DNA from: Azoarcus sp.
GTDB lineage: Bacteria; Pseudomonadota; Gammaproteobacteria; Burkholderiales; Rhodocyclaceae
Assembly: GCA_031274995.1 (NCBI GenBank)
Contig: JAISPJ010000054.1
Span: 1-64,000 of the forward strand
Direction: 5' to 3'
DNA length: 64,000 nucleotides
Within the stretch, counting starts at the first letter, position 1; the number at the start of each line of letters is the position of its first letter. Shown piece after piece: positions 1 through 12,805 of this stretch. Below the pieces are notes generated by a model. That model had not been told where the DNA came from. It was given only the letters and a program-made list of their open reading frames with translations, and searched no databases. The translations under genes and the position numbers were made by a program.

Positions 1-2333
<2,333 letters not shown>

Positions 2334-2404
2334 GATGAGAAATCCTGTGCAAAGACCGGGCAACGCCGACCATGTGAATTGAATTGTCCTCTGTTTGCTT
2401 GTGT

Positions 2405-2433
2405 ATGTGGGGCAGGAACCGTCCGGCTTCAAG
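2405..2433 (-). promoter_or_regulatory. Sigma-32-type heat-shock promoter of clpB
   Basis: Read on the minus strand, CTTGAAG (2433-2427) is followed after 14 bp by CCCCACAT (2412-2405). The known sigma-32 consensus is CTTGAAA, 11-16 bp, CCCCATNT. Predicted transcription would start about 60-70 nt before the clpB ATG. The match is seen directly; heat induction is inferred. Confidence 0.75.
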
Positions 2434-2562
2434 GGGGAAACGGTCCCGCGTGACGGATTACCGTAACACGCGCCAAACCCGTCGTTGGTGTGACATAGGT
2501 CGTTCCTCCCTTACCCCGGATCAAACAGAATCGCGGCACAGACCTATCGCAGATACAGGGCC

Positions 2563-3090
2563 ATGACCAATACGCTTATGCCCGCAGCCCCCGGAACACG
2601 CGCCTGTCAGTCCGGCGTCAGCCTGATTGAGGTGCTCATTTCCGTGTTCGTGCTCGCCTTCGGCGTTCTCGGTATCGCCGCCATGCAGGCCGGGGCACTG
2701 CGAAACAACCAGGGCGCGTTCGAGCAGAGCGCCGCCGTTTTTCTCGCGCATTCCATTCTCGATGCCATGCGCGCCAGCAAGCAGCCCAACACCGATCCTG
2801 ACAAGCCCGACAGATTGATCGTCCGCGCCGGCTATAAGACGGGCGGATTCGTTTGCAACGCCGGCGCTATTCCCGACACCGCCGACGCGCTGGTCAAAAA
2901 CGATCTTGCACGCTGGCTCACGAATATCCAAAGCAACCTCAACGGCGGTGTGGCCGATGACAATGCCTGCGGCCAGATCGTGTGCGATACCGCCGACCCC
3001 AACCTCTGCACGGCGTCGGTTCGGTGGAATAACAGCCGATCCATGGGCGGAGAAGCCGCGCAGGTCGTGGAAGCACGGAGCCGCCTATGA
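2563..3090 (+). CDS. pilV: Type IV pilus minor pilin PilV
   Basis: Minor pilin, thought to be part of the tip complex that primes type IV pilus assembly. The 175-residue product has a class III leader: processing is expected after G18, giving mature VSLIEVLIS with the conserved Glu at +5, followed by a hydrophobic helix to about residue 42 and a short globular part with several cysteines. PilV and PilW families share the N-terminus; the short length and first position in a V-W-X order support PilV. The stop overlaps the pilW start by 4 bp (ATGA). No FimU/FimT-type gene precedes it; clpB is divergent upstream. Confidence 0.85.
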   Translation: MTNTLMPAAPGTRACQSGVSLIEVLISVFVLAFGVLGIAAMQAGALRNNQGAFEQSAAVFLAHSILDAMRASKQPNTDPDKPDRLIVRAGYKTGGFVCNAGAIPDTADALVKNDLARWLTNIQSNLNGGVADDNACGQIVCDTADPNLCTASVRWNNSRSMGGEAAQVVEARSRL

Positions 3091-4064
3091 CCCGCTTCCC
3101 CACGCGCCTTGCTGCCCCCTCCATCCAGCGTGGCCTGACTCTCATCGAAATGATGATTTCCATGCTGCTGGGACTTATCGTCGTCGGTGGCGTTTTGGGG
3201 ATTTTCGTCGCCAACAGCGAAACCAGCCGCCGCACGGGCGATCTCGCCCGCATTCAGGAAAACGCCCGCGCCGCCGTGCAATTCATGAGCCGTTCGATGC
3301 GCGAGGCGGGCGGCAACCCTTGCGGGATTCCTCCGAACGCGGGGGTAATCATCCACACAGAAGATGTTTCGGAAAGCAACTGGTGGTCGGGCGGCAATGA
3401 TTTCGCATCCTCCCTCAGGGGCTACTCAGGCGGAAACAGTTTTCCTGCCAAAGGCAGTGTGTCGATGGCTGGCGGCAGCGACGCGGTCATCACCGTTTCC
3501 GGCAACGCCTTTGCCAAGATTGTCACCAAAGACGACGGGTCGATGTTCATCCCTTCGGGGGAAGGTCTTGCCACGGGCGATATCCTGTTTGCCTGTAGCG
3601 CAAGCAATGTTCACGGCGTGGTTTTCAAGGCAGGGGCCATTTCCAAATCAGGAGACCAATGGCAAGTCAATCGCGCAAACGCTTTCCCGGATGTGGTCAA
3701 AAGCATGAGAGCGACAGCCTTGGGCAAGGTCGACGCCGAGGGGTGGTTCGTCGGCAATAATGGCCGCGGAGGCACCTCCTTGTTCCGTGCGTTTACCGGG
3801 GACGGTGGGCGACCTGAAGAAATTGCCCCGGATGTTTCCAGCATGAACATCACTTACCTGTTGCCGGGCAACCCCCAGTACGTGTCTGCCAACGACATCC
3901 CTGTCGCTGACTGGCCAAACGTCATCGCCGCCTACATCGATCTCACCATTTCCAAAACCGCCGCAGGCGGCCAGACCATCAACCGCACGGTCGGGCTGAC
4001 CGTCAATCTCAGGAACAGGTTCCGGGTAAACGCAGGCGGCATGCACGGAGAGGATTCGCCATGA
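3087..4064 (+). CDS. pilW: Type IV pilus minor pilin PilW
   Basis: Second minor pilin of the operon, 325 aa. The leader ends at G16 and the mature protein starts LTLIEMMIS with Glu at +5, then a hydrophobic helix (about residues 17-45). The next segment, with QENARAAVQFMSRSMREAGG, is typical of the PilW family, and the large C-terminal beta-rich domain fits the family size. It overlaps pilV by 4 bp at its start and pilX by 4 bp at its end, so the three are probably translated as a coupled set from one mRNA. PilW is expected in the inner membrane before assembly and at the pilus tip afterwards. Confidence 0.87.
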   Translation: MTRFPTRLAAPSIQRGLTLIEMMISMLLGLIVVGGVLGIFVANSETSRRTGDLARIQENARAAVQFMSRSMREAGGNPCGIPPNAGVIIHTEDVSESNWWSGGNDFASSLRGYSGGNSFPAKGSVSMAGGSDAVITVSGNAFAKIVTKDDGSMFIPSGEGLATGDILFACSASNVHGVVFKAGAISKSGDQWQVNRANAFPDVVKSMRATALGKVDAEGWFVGNNGRGGTSLFRAFTGDGGRPEEIAPDVSSMNITYLLPGNPQYVSANDIPVADWPNVIAAYIDLTISKTAAGGQTINRTVGLTVNLRNRFRVNAGGMHGEDSP

Positions 4065-4708
4065 TCCGCCCTGCCGCCATCTTTCCCATTGCCCGGCCAC
4101 AACGCGGCGCGGCGCTGATTATCGCCATGATCCTGTTGCTAATCATGTCGTTGCTGGCCGCCACCTCGTTACGCGGGACGCTCATGCAGGAGCGCATGAG
4201 CTCCAACACCTATGACCGTGATCTGGCTTTCCAGTCGGCGGAGGCCGGACTCAGGATGGGCGAGCGCCGGGCAGAAAACTGGGTCAGGGCTGGCTCCCCC
4301 CTTGGCTTGCAAAGCTGTAACAGCCCGCATCCCGCCACAGGGTTTTACCGAAGCATTGGCGCTGACACCACCTCATGCCCCCAGCCGCTGTGGGAAGGTC
4401 CGGCACCGGATGCCGTCGGCTCGTTCTGGCACGACGCAGAGGGCGACAAGGGGAGTAATGACATCCAGTTCGGTGACGAGAAACTCTCGCTCGCTCCCTA
4501 TTACATCGTCGAGCTTATTTCCGAAAATGCGCCTTGCCAGATCGACAATCCGAACACGACCACGACATGCAAGCGTTTCCGGGTCACAGCCAGCAGCCGG
4601 GCGGCCAACGGACGCGCACGGGTCATCCTCCAGTCTATTTACGCTACGGATTCAGGAGGGATTCCGCCCGTCTCGCCGCCCGTCTCGCCGCCCGTCCCGC
4701 CGCCATAA
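4061..4708 (+). CDS. pilX: Type IV pilus minor pilin PilX with a proline-rich C-terminal tail
   Basis: PilX-type minor pilin, 215 aa. The N-terminus has RG|AALIIAM with cleavage expected after G16 and Ile instead of Glu at +5, as is usual for PilX/GspK-like tip pilins. The helix is followed by the characteristic SLRGTLMQERMSSN and FQSAEAGLRMGE segments. The protein ends in PPVS-PPVS-PPVP-PP, encoded by three tandem 12-bp units, which I do not recall as a normal PilX feature. No pilY1 or pilE gene follows: the next gene is a convergent aminotransferase, so the operon is only V-W-X here. Confidence 0.85.
   Translation: MIRPAAIFPIARPQRGAALIIAMILLLIMSLLAATSLRGTLMQERMSSNTYDRDLAFQSAEAGLRMGERRAENWVRAGSPLGLQSCNSPHPATGFYRSIGADTTSCPQPLWEGPAPDAVGSFWHDAEGDKGSNDIQFGDEKLSLAPYYIVELISENAPCQIDNPNTTTTCKRFRVTASSRAANGRARVILQSIYATDSGGIPPVSPPVSPPVPPP
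4664..4699 (+). repeat. Three tandem 12-bp units encoding the PPVS tail of PilX
   Basis: CCGCCCGTCTCG at 4664-4675 and 4676-4687, then CCGCCCGTCCCG at 4688-4699. The unit length is a multiple of three, so gain or loss of units would keep the reading frame and only change tail length. Confidence 0.9.
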
Positions 4709-4769
4709 ATGGCCTCGGCGGAACGGCACGCCAAGGACGGATTTCCTGGCGGGAAGTCACTCGGGAGCA

Positions 4770-4797
4770 GCAGGGGCGAAAGGTTTTTCGCCCCTGC
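4770..4797. terminator. Perfect 12-bp stem-loop between convergent pilX and aminotransferase genes
   Basis: GCAGGGGCGAAA (4770-4781), loop GGTT, TTTCGCCCCTGC (4786-4797). Its position between two convergent genes suggests a bidirectional transcription end, but there is no U-tract on either side, so it may instead act as a 3'-end stabiliser or need Rho. Confidence 0.6.
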
Positions 4798-4817
4798 CGG
4801 ATTAACGGCCAAAGGAC

Positions 4818-6020
4818 TTACAACACCGCCGCCATCGCCTTCGCCACGACGGGCAGGTTCTTGCCGTTCAGCGCCGCCACGTTGATGCGGCCGGAAGAAA
4901 CGGCATAAATGCCGAATTCGGCCTGGAGCCGTTCGACCTGTTCCTTTGTCAGTCCTGTAAAGGAGAACATGCCGCGCTGCCTGGCGATGAAGGAGAAATC
5001 TTTCGACACGCCCTCGGCCTTGAGCGCGTCCGCGAGGCCCGAACGCATGTCGCGGATGCGGTTCTTCATCCCGGCGAGTTCTTCTTCCCAGAGCGCCCTC
5101 AATTCCGGGCTACCGAGGACAGCGGCCACGAGTGCGCCGCCGTGCGTGGGCGGGTTGGAATAGTTGGTGCGGATGACGCGCTTGACCTGGGAGCCAACGC
5201 GCGCGGCTTCTTCCTTGCTCGCGGTGATGATGGACAGCGCCCCCACCCGCTCGCCGTACAGGGAAAAATTCTTGGAGAACGAAGAAGAAACGAAGAACTG
5301 CGCACCGGTCTCCGCAAAAGCACGCACGGCGGCGGTGTCGTCCTCGATGCTGTCGGCAAAACCCTGGTAGGCCATATCCAGGAAAGGCACGAGGCTCTTT
5401 TCTTTGCAGATCGCGGCGACTTCCTGCCACTGGCTGGCGATGAGATCGGCTCCGGTCGGGTTGTGGCAGCAGGCGTGCAGCAACACGATGGACTGCGGCG
5501 GCAGGGCGTTGAGTTTTTGTTTCATGGCGGCGAAATCGACGCCACGTGTGGCCGGATCGTAATAGGGATAAGTTTCCACCGGGAAACCGGCCGTCTCGAA
5601 CAATGCGCGATGATTTTCCCAAGAGGGGTCGCTGATATAGAGCGTGGTCTGCGGCAGAAGCTTTCTCAGGTAATCCGCGCCGACCTTCAGTGCGCCCGTG
5701 CCGCCCAGCGCCTGGAGGGTGACGACGGAACCATCCGTTGCCCGCGCAGAACCCTTGCCGAAAAGCAGGTCACGCACGGCCTGATTGTAAGCGGCGTTCC
5801 CGTCGATGGGCTGGTAGCCGCGCGCGGGCAGAGCCTTCATGCGCGCTTCCTCGGCAGCCTTCACGGCGGCAAGCAATGGCAACTTGCCGTTGCCGTCGTA
5901 ATACACGCCGACGCCGAGGTTTACCTTTTCGGCGCGCGGATCGGCATTGAAGGCTTCAGTCAGCCCGAGGATGGGGTCGCGTGGTGCCATTTCGACGGCA
6001 GCAAAAAGCGAGGCGGACAT
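4818..6020 (-). CDS. Aspartate/aromatic amino acid aminotransferase (AspC/TyrB family)
   Basis: Class I PLP-dependent aminotransferase, 400 aa, exchanging amino groups between aspartate or aromatic amino acids and 2-oxoglutarate. The start MSASLFAAVEMAPRDPILGL at 6020 aligns with AspC/TyrB N-termini and has a GGAG site 6 nt upstream; the open frame continues further upstream but that part has no family character. Visible family motifs are NLGVGVYYD, the CCHNPTG cofactor-binding segment and SSSFSKNFSLYGERVG, where the Lys (about residue 248) binds PLP. AspC and TyrB cannot be told apart from the sequence by eye. It is divergent from uvrB and convergent with pilX. Confidence 0.92.
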   Translation of the reverse strand: MSASLFAAVEMAPRDPILGLTEAFNADPRAEKVNLGVGVYYDGNGKLPLLAAVKAAEEARMKALPARGYQPIDGNAAYNQAVRDLLFGKGSARATDGSVVTLQALGGTGALKVGADYLRKLLPQTTLYISDPSWENHRALFETAGFPVETYPYYDPATRGVDFAAMKQKLNALPPQSIVLLHACCHNPTGADLIASQWQEVAAICKEKSLVPFLDMAYQGFADSIEDDTAAVRAFAETGAQFFVSSSFSKNFSLYGERVGALSIITASKEEAARVGSQVKRVIRTNYSNPPTHGGALVAAVLGSPELRALWEEELAGMKNRIRDMRSGLADALKAEGVSKDFSFIARQRGMFSFTGLTKEQVERLQAEFGIYAVSSGRINVAALNGKNLPVVAKAMAAVL

Positions 6021-6181
6021 TTTTTCTCCAGTATCCAGTAATGAAGTTGGGGGACGCGCCAGGATCGGGAATAATATCGGTTTGTCCCACCGGCTGCGGC
6101 TTTCCCGTGATGAAGAGCCAGGAAACCGCAAAATTTTAGCACTTGGCATGATGGCCCGGTGTATTTCCGACCAACCTGCCC

Positions 6182-8269
<2,088 letters not shown>

Positions 8270-8276
8270 AATTCAA

Positions 8277-8319
8277 AAAAAAAGCGGCGGAGAAGAACCC
8301 CGACTCCGCCACTTTTTTT
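8277..8319. terminator. Bidirectional intrinsic terminator between uvrB and the parvulin gene
   Basis: Arms AAAAAAAGCGGCGGAG (8277-8292) and CTCCGCCACTTTTTTT (8304-8319) with an 11-nt loop. One position is a C-A mismatch on the plus strand but a G-U-type pair on the minus strand. T-runs on both sides make it usable by both convergent genes. Confidence 0.85.
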
Positions 8320-8331
8320 CCAAGAACCGAC

Positions 8332-9159
8332 TCACTTCACGTCGGCGTTCTTTTCCAGTTGTTCGATGTATGCCTGCCACTTCATTTGCTGCAATCGTTG
8401 TTGCAGTTCCGGCTTGACCTCATCAAGAGAAGGGGCCTGCAAATCACGTACATCTTCCAGGAGGATGACGTGGTAACCGTAACTGGTCTTGACCGGCGTT
8501 GTGGTGTACTTCCCCCTGGAGAGGCCGATCATTGCCTGGGAGAAAGGTGGAACGAACAGGGCGGGACTGGCCCAACCGAGGTCGCCGCCGTTGTCCCTGG
8601 AGCCGGGGTCGAGCGACTTCTTCGCCAATTCCGCGAACTTCGCGCCTTTACCAAGGTTGGAAATCGCGGTTTTGGCTTCCTGTTCGGTCTTCAGCAGGAT
8701 GTGGCGCACATGGAATTCCTTTTGGTCTCCCAGGCTGGTCTTGATCTTTTCGTATTCCTGCTCCACCTCGGCATCGGTCGGCGCGTTGTTTTTCGTCCAG
8801 TCCTGCACGTAATCCCGAATCAGCGCGTTCTGACGGGCGAGGTCCTGCCGGACGACCGTGTCCGGGCGCTTGTTGATGCCCGCCTTGACGGCGTCTTGCT
8901 CAAGCAGCGTGCGACGGACAAGTTCCTTGCGGATGTTGTCCTTCATGTTCGGGTCTTCAGGTGCGCCCTGGGCGCGTTGCTCGGCGATGATGACTTCGAC
9001 GAATTCGTTCGGAATGGCAACGCCATTGACGACGGCGACAGGCTCCCCCGCCGTGCCGGAAGTGGTGGACGAAGTGCCGGGCGCGGGGTCTCCGGCGCAA
9101 GCTGTCAAGACAAACAGGGTGGAGAAAGCAACACTGAGGTGAATCGGAAAAAATTTCAT
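8332..9159 (-). CDS. Parvulin-type peptidylprolyl isomerase, predicted lipoprotein
   Basis: A 275-residue envelope foldase. The N-terminus is a signal peptide ending in a lipobox (LTAC, Cys about residue 21), so membrane anchoring facing the periplasm is predicted. A SurA-N-like helical region follows (about 50-140), then a parvulin domain (about 145-245) with HVRHILLKTEQEA, FAELAKKSLDPGSRDNGGDLGW and YGYHVILLED, the standard rotamase signature. It probably helps outer-membrane or secreted proteins to fold. A good AGAGGAA ribosome site precedes the ATG. The gene lies downstream of yciB in the same direction; in many betaproteobacteria I recall a bolA gene between the two, absent here. Confidence 0.9.
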   Translation of the reverse strand: MKFFPIHLSVAFSTLFVLTACAGDPAPGTSSTTSGTAGEPVAVVNGVAIPNEFVEVIIAEQRAQGAPEDPNMKDNIRKELVRRTLLEQDAVKAGINKRPDTVVRQDLARQNALIRDYVQDWTKNNAPTDAEVEQEYEKIKTSLGDQKEFHVRHILLKTEQEAKTAISNLGKGAKFAELAKKSLDPGSRDNGGDLGWASPALFVPPFSQAMIGLSRGKYTTTPVKTSYGYHVILLEDVRDLQAPSLDEVKPELQQRLQQMKWQAYIEQLEKNADVK

Positions 9160-9341
9160 CAGGATTCCTCTTTGTCAGGCATCGCTCCGATTCTGGTGCC
9201 CATCGGACCATGCCAGGGAAAAAAAGCAGTGAAACAGGACTGTACGGCGGTTTGTTCGTTCCAATGCCAACGATAATGACGGAAGCGCGAAACCTGCGGA
9301 ATTCCGCATTGTTTGTCATGCCGTCCGGCGTGCACGGTATC

Positions 9342-9956
9342 TCAATGGCCGGTGTTGTCCTCGATCAGGTGTTTTGACAGATACAGCCCCTGAACAAGCG
9401 CGAACACAAAAACAAGTGCCGTGCAACCGAAGAGCTTGAAGATAACCCAAGTATTTTGCGAAAAGCTGAAAGCCACGTAAAGGTTGAGCGTGCCGAGCAT
9501 GACAAAAAACAATGCCCAGGCCAAGCTAAGTCCCTGCCATATTGGATCGGGGAGGCGTATCTGGCCTTCGAGCATGCGCCTGATGAGATTGCGCCGGAAA
9601 ACCATGTCCGACACAAACAGGATCAGGCCGAACAGCCAGTAAAGCGCGGTGGGTTTCCATTTGATGAAGGCATCATCGTGGAACGCGAGCGTAGCTCCGC
9701 CGAGAATGGCAATGACGATCAGGCTGATCCACAACATGCGATCAACCTTGCGATGTTTGAGCCAGACGATGCCAATTTGCAGCACCGTGGCGACGATGGC
9801 GACGAAAGTGGCAATCAGGATGGGCGCCTGGTCCGAGGGAATGTCCGAAGCCAGCCAGTTCGTGACCAGCGCATGCGCTCCATCCGGGAAAAACCCGGAA
9901 ATTTCGTAGGCGGCAAAAAAGAAAATAACCGGCAGCAGGTCGAAAAAAATCTTCAT
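9342..9956 (-). CDS. yciB: Inner membrane septation protein YciB (IspZ family)
   Basis: A 204-residue, almost entirely hydrophobic protein with about five predicted membrane helices. The N-terminus MKIFFDLLPVIFFFAAYEISG and the internal WLKHRKVDRMLWISL and KPTALYWLFGLILF segments are typical of YciB/IspZ, which is needed for normal septation and envelope integrity and has been linked to cell-elongation proteins. The family is usually about 180-200 aa, so the gene looks intact. It starts just downstream of the argC 3' end in the same direction, with a hairpin between them, and is followed by the parvulin gene after 182 bp in which I see no further coding sequence. Confidence 0.92.
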   Translation of the reverse strand: MKIFFDLLPVIFFFAAYEISGFFPDGAHALVTNWLASDIPSDQAPILIATFVAIVATVLQIGIVWLKHRKVDRMLWISLIVIAILGGATLAFHDDAFIKWKPTALYWLFGLILFVSDMVFRRNLIRRMLEGQIRLPDPIWQGLSLAWALFFVMLGTLNLYVAFSFSQNTWVIFKLFGCTALVFVFALVQGLYLSKHLIEDNTGH

Positions 9957-10041
9957 GGGCGGGAATTATACGAAATCGGCACGGTTTCCGGGAATGCGCC
10001 TGCTTAACTCATATAAGAGACACTACCGCTTTGAGAGAGAG

Positions 10042-10066
10042 GGCAGGGGAAAAATTCTCCCCTGCC
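10042..10066. terminator. 9-bp GC-rich stem-loop downstream of argC
   Basis: GGCAGGGGA (10042-10050), loop AAAATTC, TCCCCTGCC (10058-10066). It lies between the argC stop and the yciB start. It has no U-tract on the minus strand and shares the GCAGGGG/CCCCTGC core with the hairpin at 4770-4797. Confidence 0.55.
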
Positions 10067-10094
10067 GCGCAAAATAAATTGGGCCGGAAATTCC

Positions 10095-11135
10095 TCAAGG
10101 GCTGACCGGTATCATGTCGACCCCGAGGGTTTCTTCTTTTCCGAACATGATATTCATGTTCTGCACCGCCTGTCCCGCCGCGCCTTTTACCAGATTGTCG
10201 ATCACCGACAGTACAACCACCGTGTCGCCGCCCTGTGGCCGATGCACTGCGATCCGGCACATGTTGGAGGCTCGCACCGAGCGCGTTTCCGGGTGGCTGC
10301 CTGCGGGCAACACATCCACGAACGCCTCGCCGGAGAACCGCGATTCGAACAGATCCTGCAATGCCTTCGCATCGATGTCACGCGCGAGCCGCGCGTAAAG
10401 CGTGGCGTGAATGCCACGAATCAGCGGGGTGAGGTGCGGCACGAAAACCAGCCCGATCTCCGCCCCTCCCGCCATGCGGGAAAGCCCTTGGCGAATTTCC
10501 GGCAAATGGCGATGGCCAGCTACGCCATACGCCTTAAAGTTGTCGCCGGCTTCGGAAAACAGGGACGACATCTCCGCCCTGCGTCCGGCTCCCGAAACCC
10601 CGGACTTGGCGTCCGCGATCAAATGCCCATGCTCGACGATGCCCGCTTCGAGCAAGGGCAGGAAACCCAACTGCACAGCGGTGGGATAACAACCGGGATT
10701 GGCCAGCACCCTGGCCGCGCGAATCTGCCCGCGATGGACTTCCGGCAGTCCGTAGACCGCCTCGGCCACCAGTTCGGGCGCCACATGCGCCATGCCATAC
10801 CATTTTTCCCATTCCGCTATGTCACGAATGCGAAAATCGGCAGCCAGATCGACCACCCGCGCTCCGGCGGCCAGCAGCCTCGCCGCCTGCTGCATGGCAA
10901 TGCCGTTGGGCGTGGCGAAAAACACCACGTCGCATCTTGTAAACGCATCATCCTCCAGAGGCACGAAGCGCAACGCCACCCGGCGGCGCAGGCTCGGAAA
11001 CATGTCGGACACTTTCAACCCGGTCTCGGCATGCGAAGTGACCGCCGTCAATTCCACCTCAGGATGCCCAGCCAATATCCGCAGCAATTCGACCCCGGCA
11101 TAGCCAGCCCCACCGACAATACCTGCCTTTATCAT
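10095..11135 (-). CDS. argC: N-acetyl-gamma-glutamyl-phosphate reductase ArgC
   Basis: Third step of arginine synthesis: NADPH-dependent reduction of N-acetyl-glutamyl phosphate to the semialdehyde. The 346-residue protein starts with the Rossmann motif [17 protein letters not shown] (residues 5-21), has the catalytic ANPGCYPTA with Cys near residue 148, and the HRHLPEI and [14 protein letters not shown] segments of the type 1 ArgC family. No other arginine gene is adjacent, so the pathway is scattered in this genome. It is divergent from ruvB, whose promoter lies in the short gap. Confidence 0.97.
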   Translation of the reverse strand: MIKAGIVGGAGYAGVELLRILAGHPEVELTAVTSHAETGLKVSDMFPSLRRRVALRFVPLEDDAFTRCDVVFFATPNGIAMQQAARLLAAGARVVDLAADFRIRDIAEWEKWYGMAHVAPELVAEAVYGLPEVHRGQIRAARVLANPGCYPTAVQLGFLPLLEAGIVEHGHLIADAKSGVSGAGRRAEMSSLFSEAGDNFKAYGVAGHRHLPEIRQGLSRMAGGAEIGLVFVPHLTPLIRGIHATLYARLARDIDAKALQDLFESRFSGEAFVDVLPAGSHPETRSVRASNMCRIAVHRPQGGDTVVVLSVIDNLVKGAAGQAVQNMNIMFGKEETLGVDMIPVSP

Positions 11136-11183
11136 GCTTATTCTCGATCCATTGAAATCAACCAGTTGCGTATTATCCGCGAA

Positions 11184-11212
11184 TTGGCCGCCATGCGGCT
11201 ATAGCCTATAAA
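11184..11212 (+). promoter_or_regulatory. Sigma-70-like promoter for ruvB
   Basis: TTGGCC (11184-11189), 17-bp spacer, TATAAA (11207-11212), 37 bp before the ruvB ATG. The spacer ends in the perfect 10-bp palindrome GGCTATAGCC (11197-11206). The elements are seen directly; activity is inferred. Confidence 0.55.
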
Positions 11213-11249
11213 AACGCACAGCGCCCCACTACTCCACTACACTTCCACC

Positions 11250-12317
11250 ATGATAGAAATCGATGCCCTCCCGCCCGGAAACAACCGCCTCGTCGCGCCT
11301 GCCATGACCGATCGGCAGGAGGATGTCATTGAGCGCGCCTTGCGCCCGCGACGGCTGAACGAGTATGTCGGGCAGGCCAAAACACGCGAGCAGCTCGGCA
11401 TTTTCATTTCTGCGGCGAAAACACGGCGTGAAGCGCTCGACCATGTGCTGCTTTTCGGCCCGCCGGGGCTGGGCAAGACCACGCTCGCCCACATCATCGC
11501 CGTTGAGATGGGCGTCAACCTCCGCCAGACCTCCGGCCCCGTGCTCGAACGCGCAGGCGATCTGGCCGCGCTGCTCACCAACCTCGACCCGTGCGATGTA
11601 CTGTTCATCGACGAAATCCACCGCCTCTCCCCGATCGTGGAAGAGATCCTCTACCCGGCGCTCGAAGACTTCCAGCTCGACATCATGATCGGCGAAGGCC
11701 CGGCGGCGCGCTCGGTCAAGATCGATCTGCCGCCCTTCACCCTCATCGGGGCCACCACCCGCGCGGGCATGCTCACCAATCCGCTGCGGGATCGCTTCGG
11801 CATCGTTTCAAGGCTCGAATTTTATTCGCCCGATGAACTGGCCTTCATCGTCCGCCGGTCAGCGCAACTGCTCGAAGTCAGGATCGACGACGCAGGCGCG
11901 CTTGAAATCGCCCGCCGCGCCCGGGGAACCCCGCGTATTGCCAACCGCCTGTTGCGCCGCGTGCGCGACTACGCCGAAGTCAGGGCAAACGGCGAAGTCA
12001 CCGCCCAGGTGGCCGACGCGGCGCTCAAGATGCTCGATGTCGACACCCTCGGGCTGGATGTCATGGATCGTAAACTGCTGTTGTCCATTCTCGAAAAATT
12101 CAGCGGCGGCCCGGTCGGCCTCGACAACCTCGCCGCTGCTATCGGCGAATCCCCCGACACCATCGAGGATGTCATCGAGCCATACCTGATCCAGCAGGGC
12201 TACCTGCAACGTACCCCGCGCGGACGCATCGCCACACACGCAATCTGGCAACACTTCGGCCTCGCCGCGCCTTCATTGGAGAGGAGCGGCATCGGCAACC
12301 TGTTCCCGCCGACCTGA
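11250..12317 (+). CDS. ruvB: Holliday junction branch-migration helicase RuvB
   Basis: The RuvB hexameric AAA+ motor drives branch migration with RuvA at Holliday junctions. The 355-residue protein has the [15 protein letters not shown] lead-in, Walker [13 protein letters not shown] near residue 69, Walker [11 protein letters not shown], sensor 1 GATTRAGML with the arginine finger in [10 protein letters not shown], and the C-terminal winged-helix domain ending [13 protein letters not shown]. It is full length. ruvA and ruvC, which commonly precede ruvB, are absent: argC is divergent upstream and a small membrane protein gene follows, so ruvB has its own promoter here. Confidence 0.98.
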   Translation: MIEIDALPPGNNRLVAPAMTDRQEDVIERALRPRRLNEYVGQAKTREQLGIFISAAKTRREALDHVLLFGPPGLGKTTLAHIIAVEMGVNLRQTSGPVLERAGDLAALLTNLDPCDVLFIDEIHRLSPIVEEILYPALEDFQLDIMIGEGPAARSVKIDLPPFTLIGATTRAGMLTNPLRDRFGIVSRLEFYSPDELAFIVRRSAQLLEVRIDDAGALEIARRARGTPRIANRLLRRVRDYAEVRANGEVTAQVADAALKMLDVDTLGLDVMDRKLLLSILEKFSGGPVGLDNLAAAIGESPDTIEDVIEPYLIQQGYLQRTPRGRIATHAIWQHFGLAAPSLERSGIGNLFPPT

Positions 12318-12348
12318 CCCACGAGAAACCACACCGAGCCGTTTTCCC

Positions 12349-12699
12349 ATGCTACGCGCCTTCCTGGTCATGTTGCTCGTGCTCTGCGCGTTCTGCGGGC
12401 TTTACCTGCTCGCCTTCGCGCCGGAATTCTTCATGCCCGCGCACGACAATCCGGCATTTGGCCGCCAATTCGGGCCGCTCGCCGCTCGCTCGCTCGGTGC
12501 GGCCCTCATGGTAATCGCGCTAATCGCGCTGATCTTCCTGCGTCACCAATACGCCGAAGCCCGCCGCTATCCGGGTTCGGCGGTACAAAAAATCTATTTC
12601 GTACTCATCCTGCTGGCGCTTGGCCTGATTAACCTTTCCCTTAACTTGGCCGAACCCGTTCCCGCGCCACCCGGCCAATCTGTGCTGCCAACTCCCTGA
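12349..12699 (+). CDS. Small hypothetical inner membrane protein
   Basis: I do not recognise a named family. The 116-residue product has three predicted membrane helices (about residues 3-24, 46-66 and 82-102), a charged loop HQYAEARRYPGSAVQK between the second and third, and a proline-rich tail. It starts 31 bp after ruvB in the same direction and may be co-transcribed with it, although no functional link is suggested. Base composition matches the neighbours. The reading frame is supported by the hydrophobic-helix pattern rather than by homology. Confidence 0.65.
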   Translation: MLRAFLVMLLVLCAFCGLYLLAFAPEFFMPAHDNPAFGRQFGPLAARSLGAALMVIALIALIFLRHQYAEARRYPGSAVQKIYFVLILLALGLINLSLNLAEPVPAPPGQSVLPTP

Positions 12700-12805
12700 G
12701 TATGCTTCGGCCCCATTACGAAGCCAGAGCGGTTTTTGTTTGATCCTGTACAGCATGAAACGGGGAGATTTTTTTCTGGGTCCCCGCCTTCGCAAATCAA
12801 AATCA

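Noticed and set aside
6021..6181. SOS (LexA) box before uvrB
   Set aside because: No CTGT-N8-ACAG or close variant was found in the divergent intergenic region.
12761..12786. CGGGGA...TCCCCG hairpin between the small membrane protein gene and the glycosyltransferase gene
   Set aside because: Only a 6-bp stem with a 14-nt loop that contains the T-run; too weak to call a terminator.
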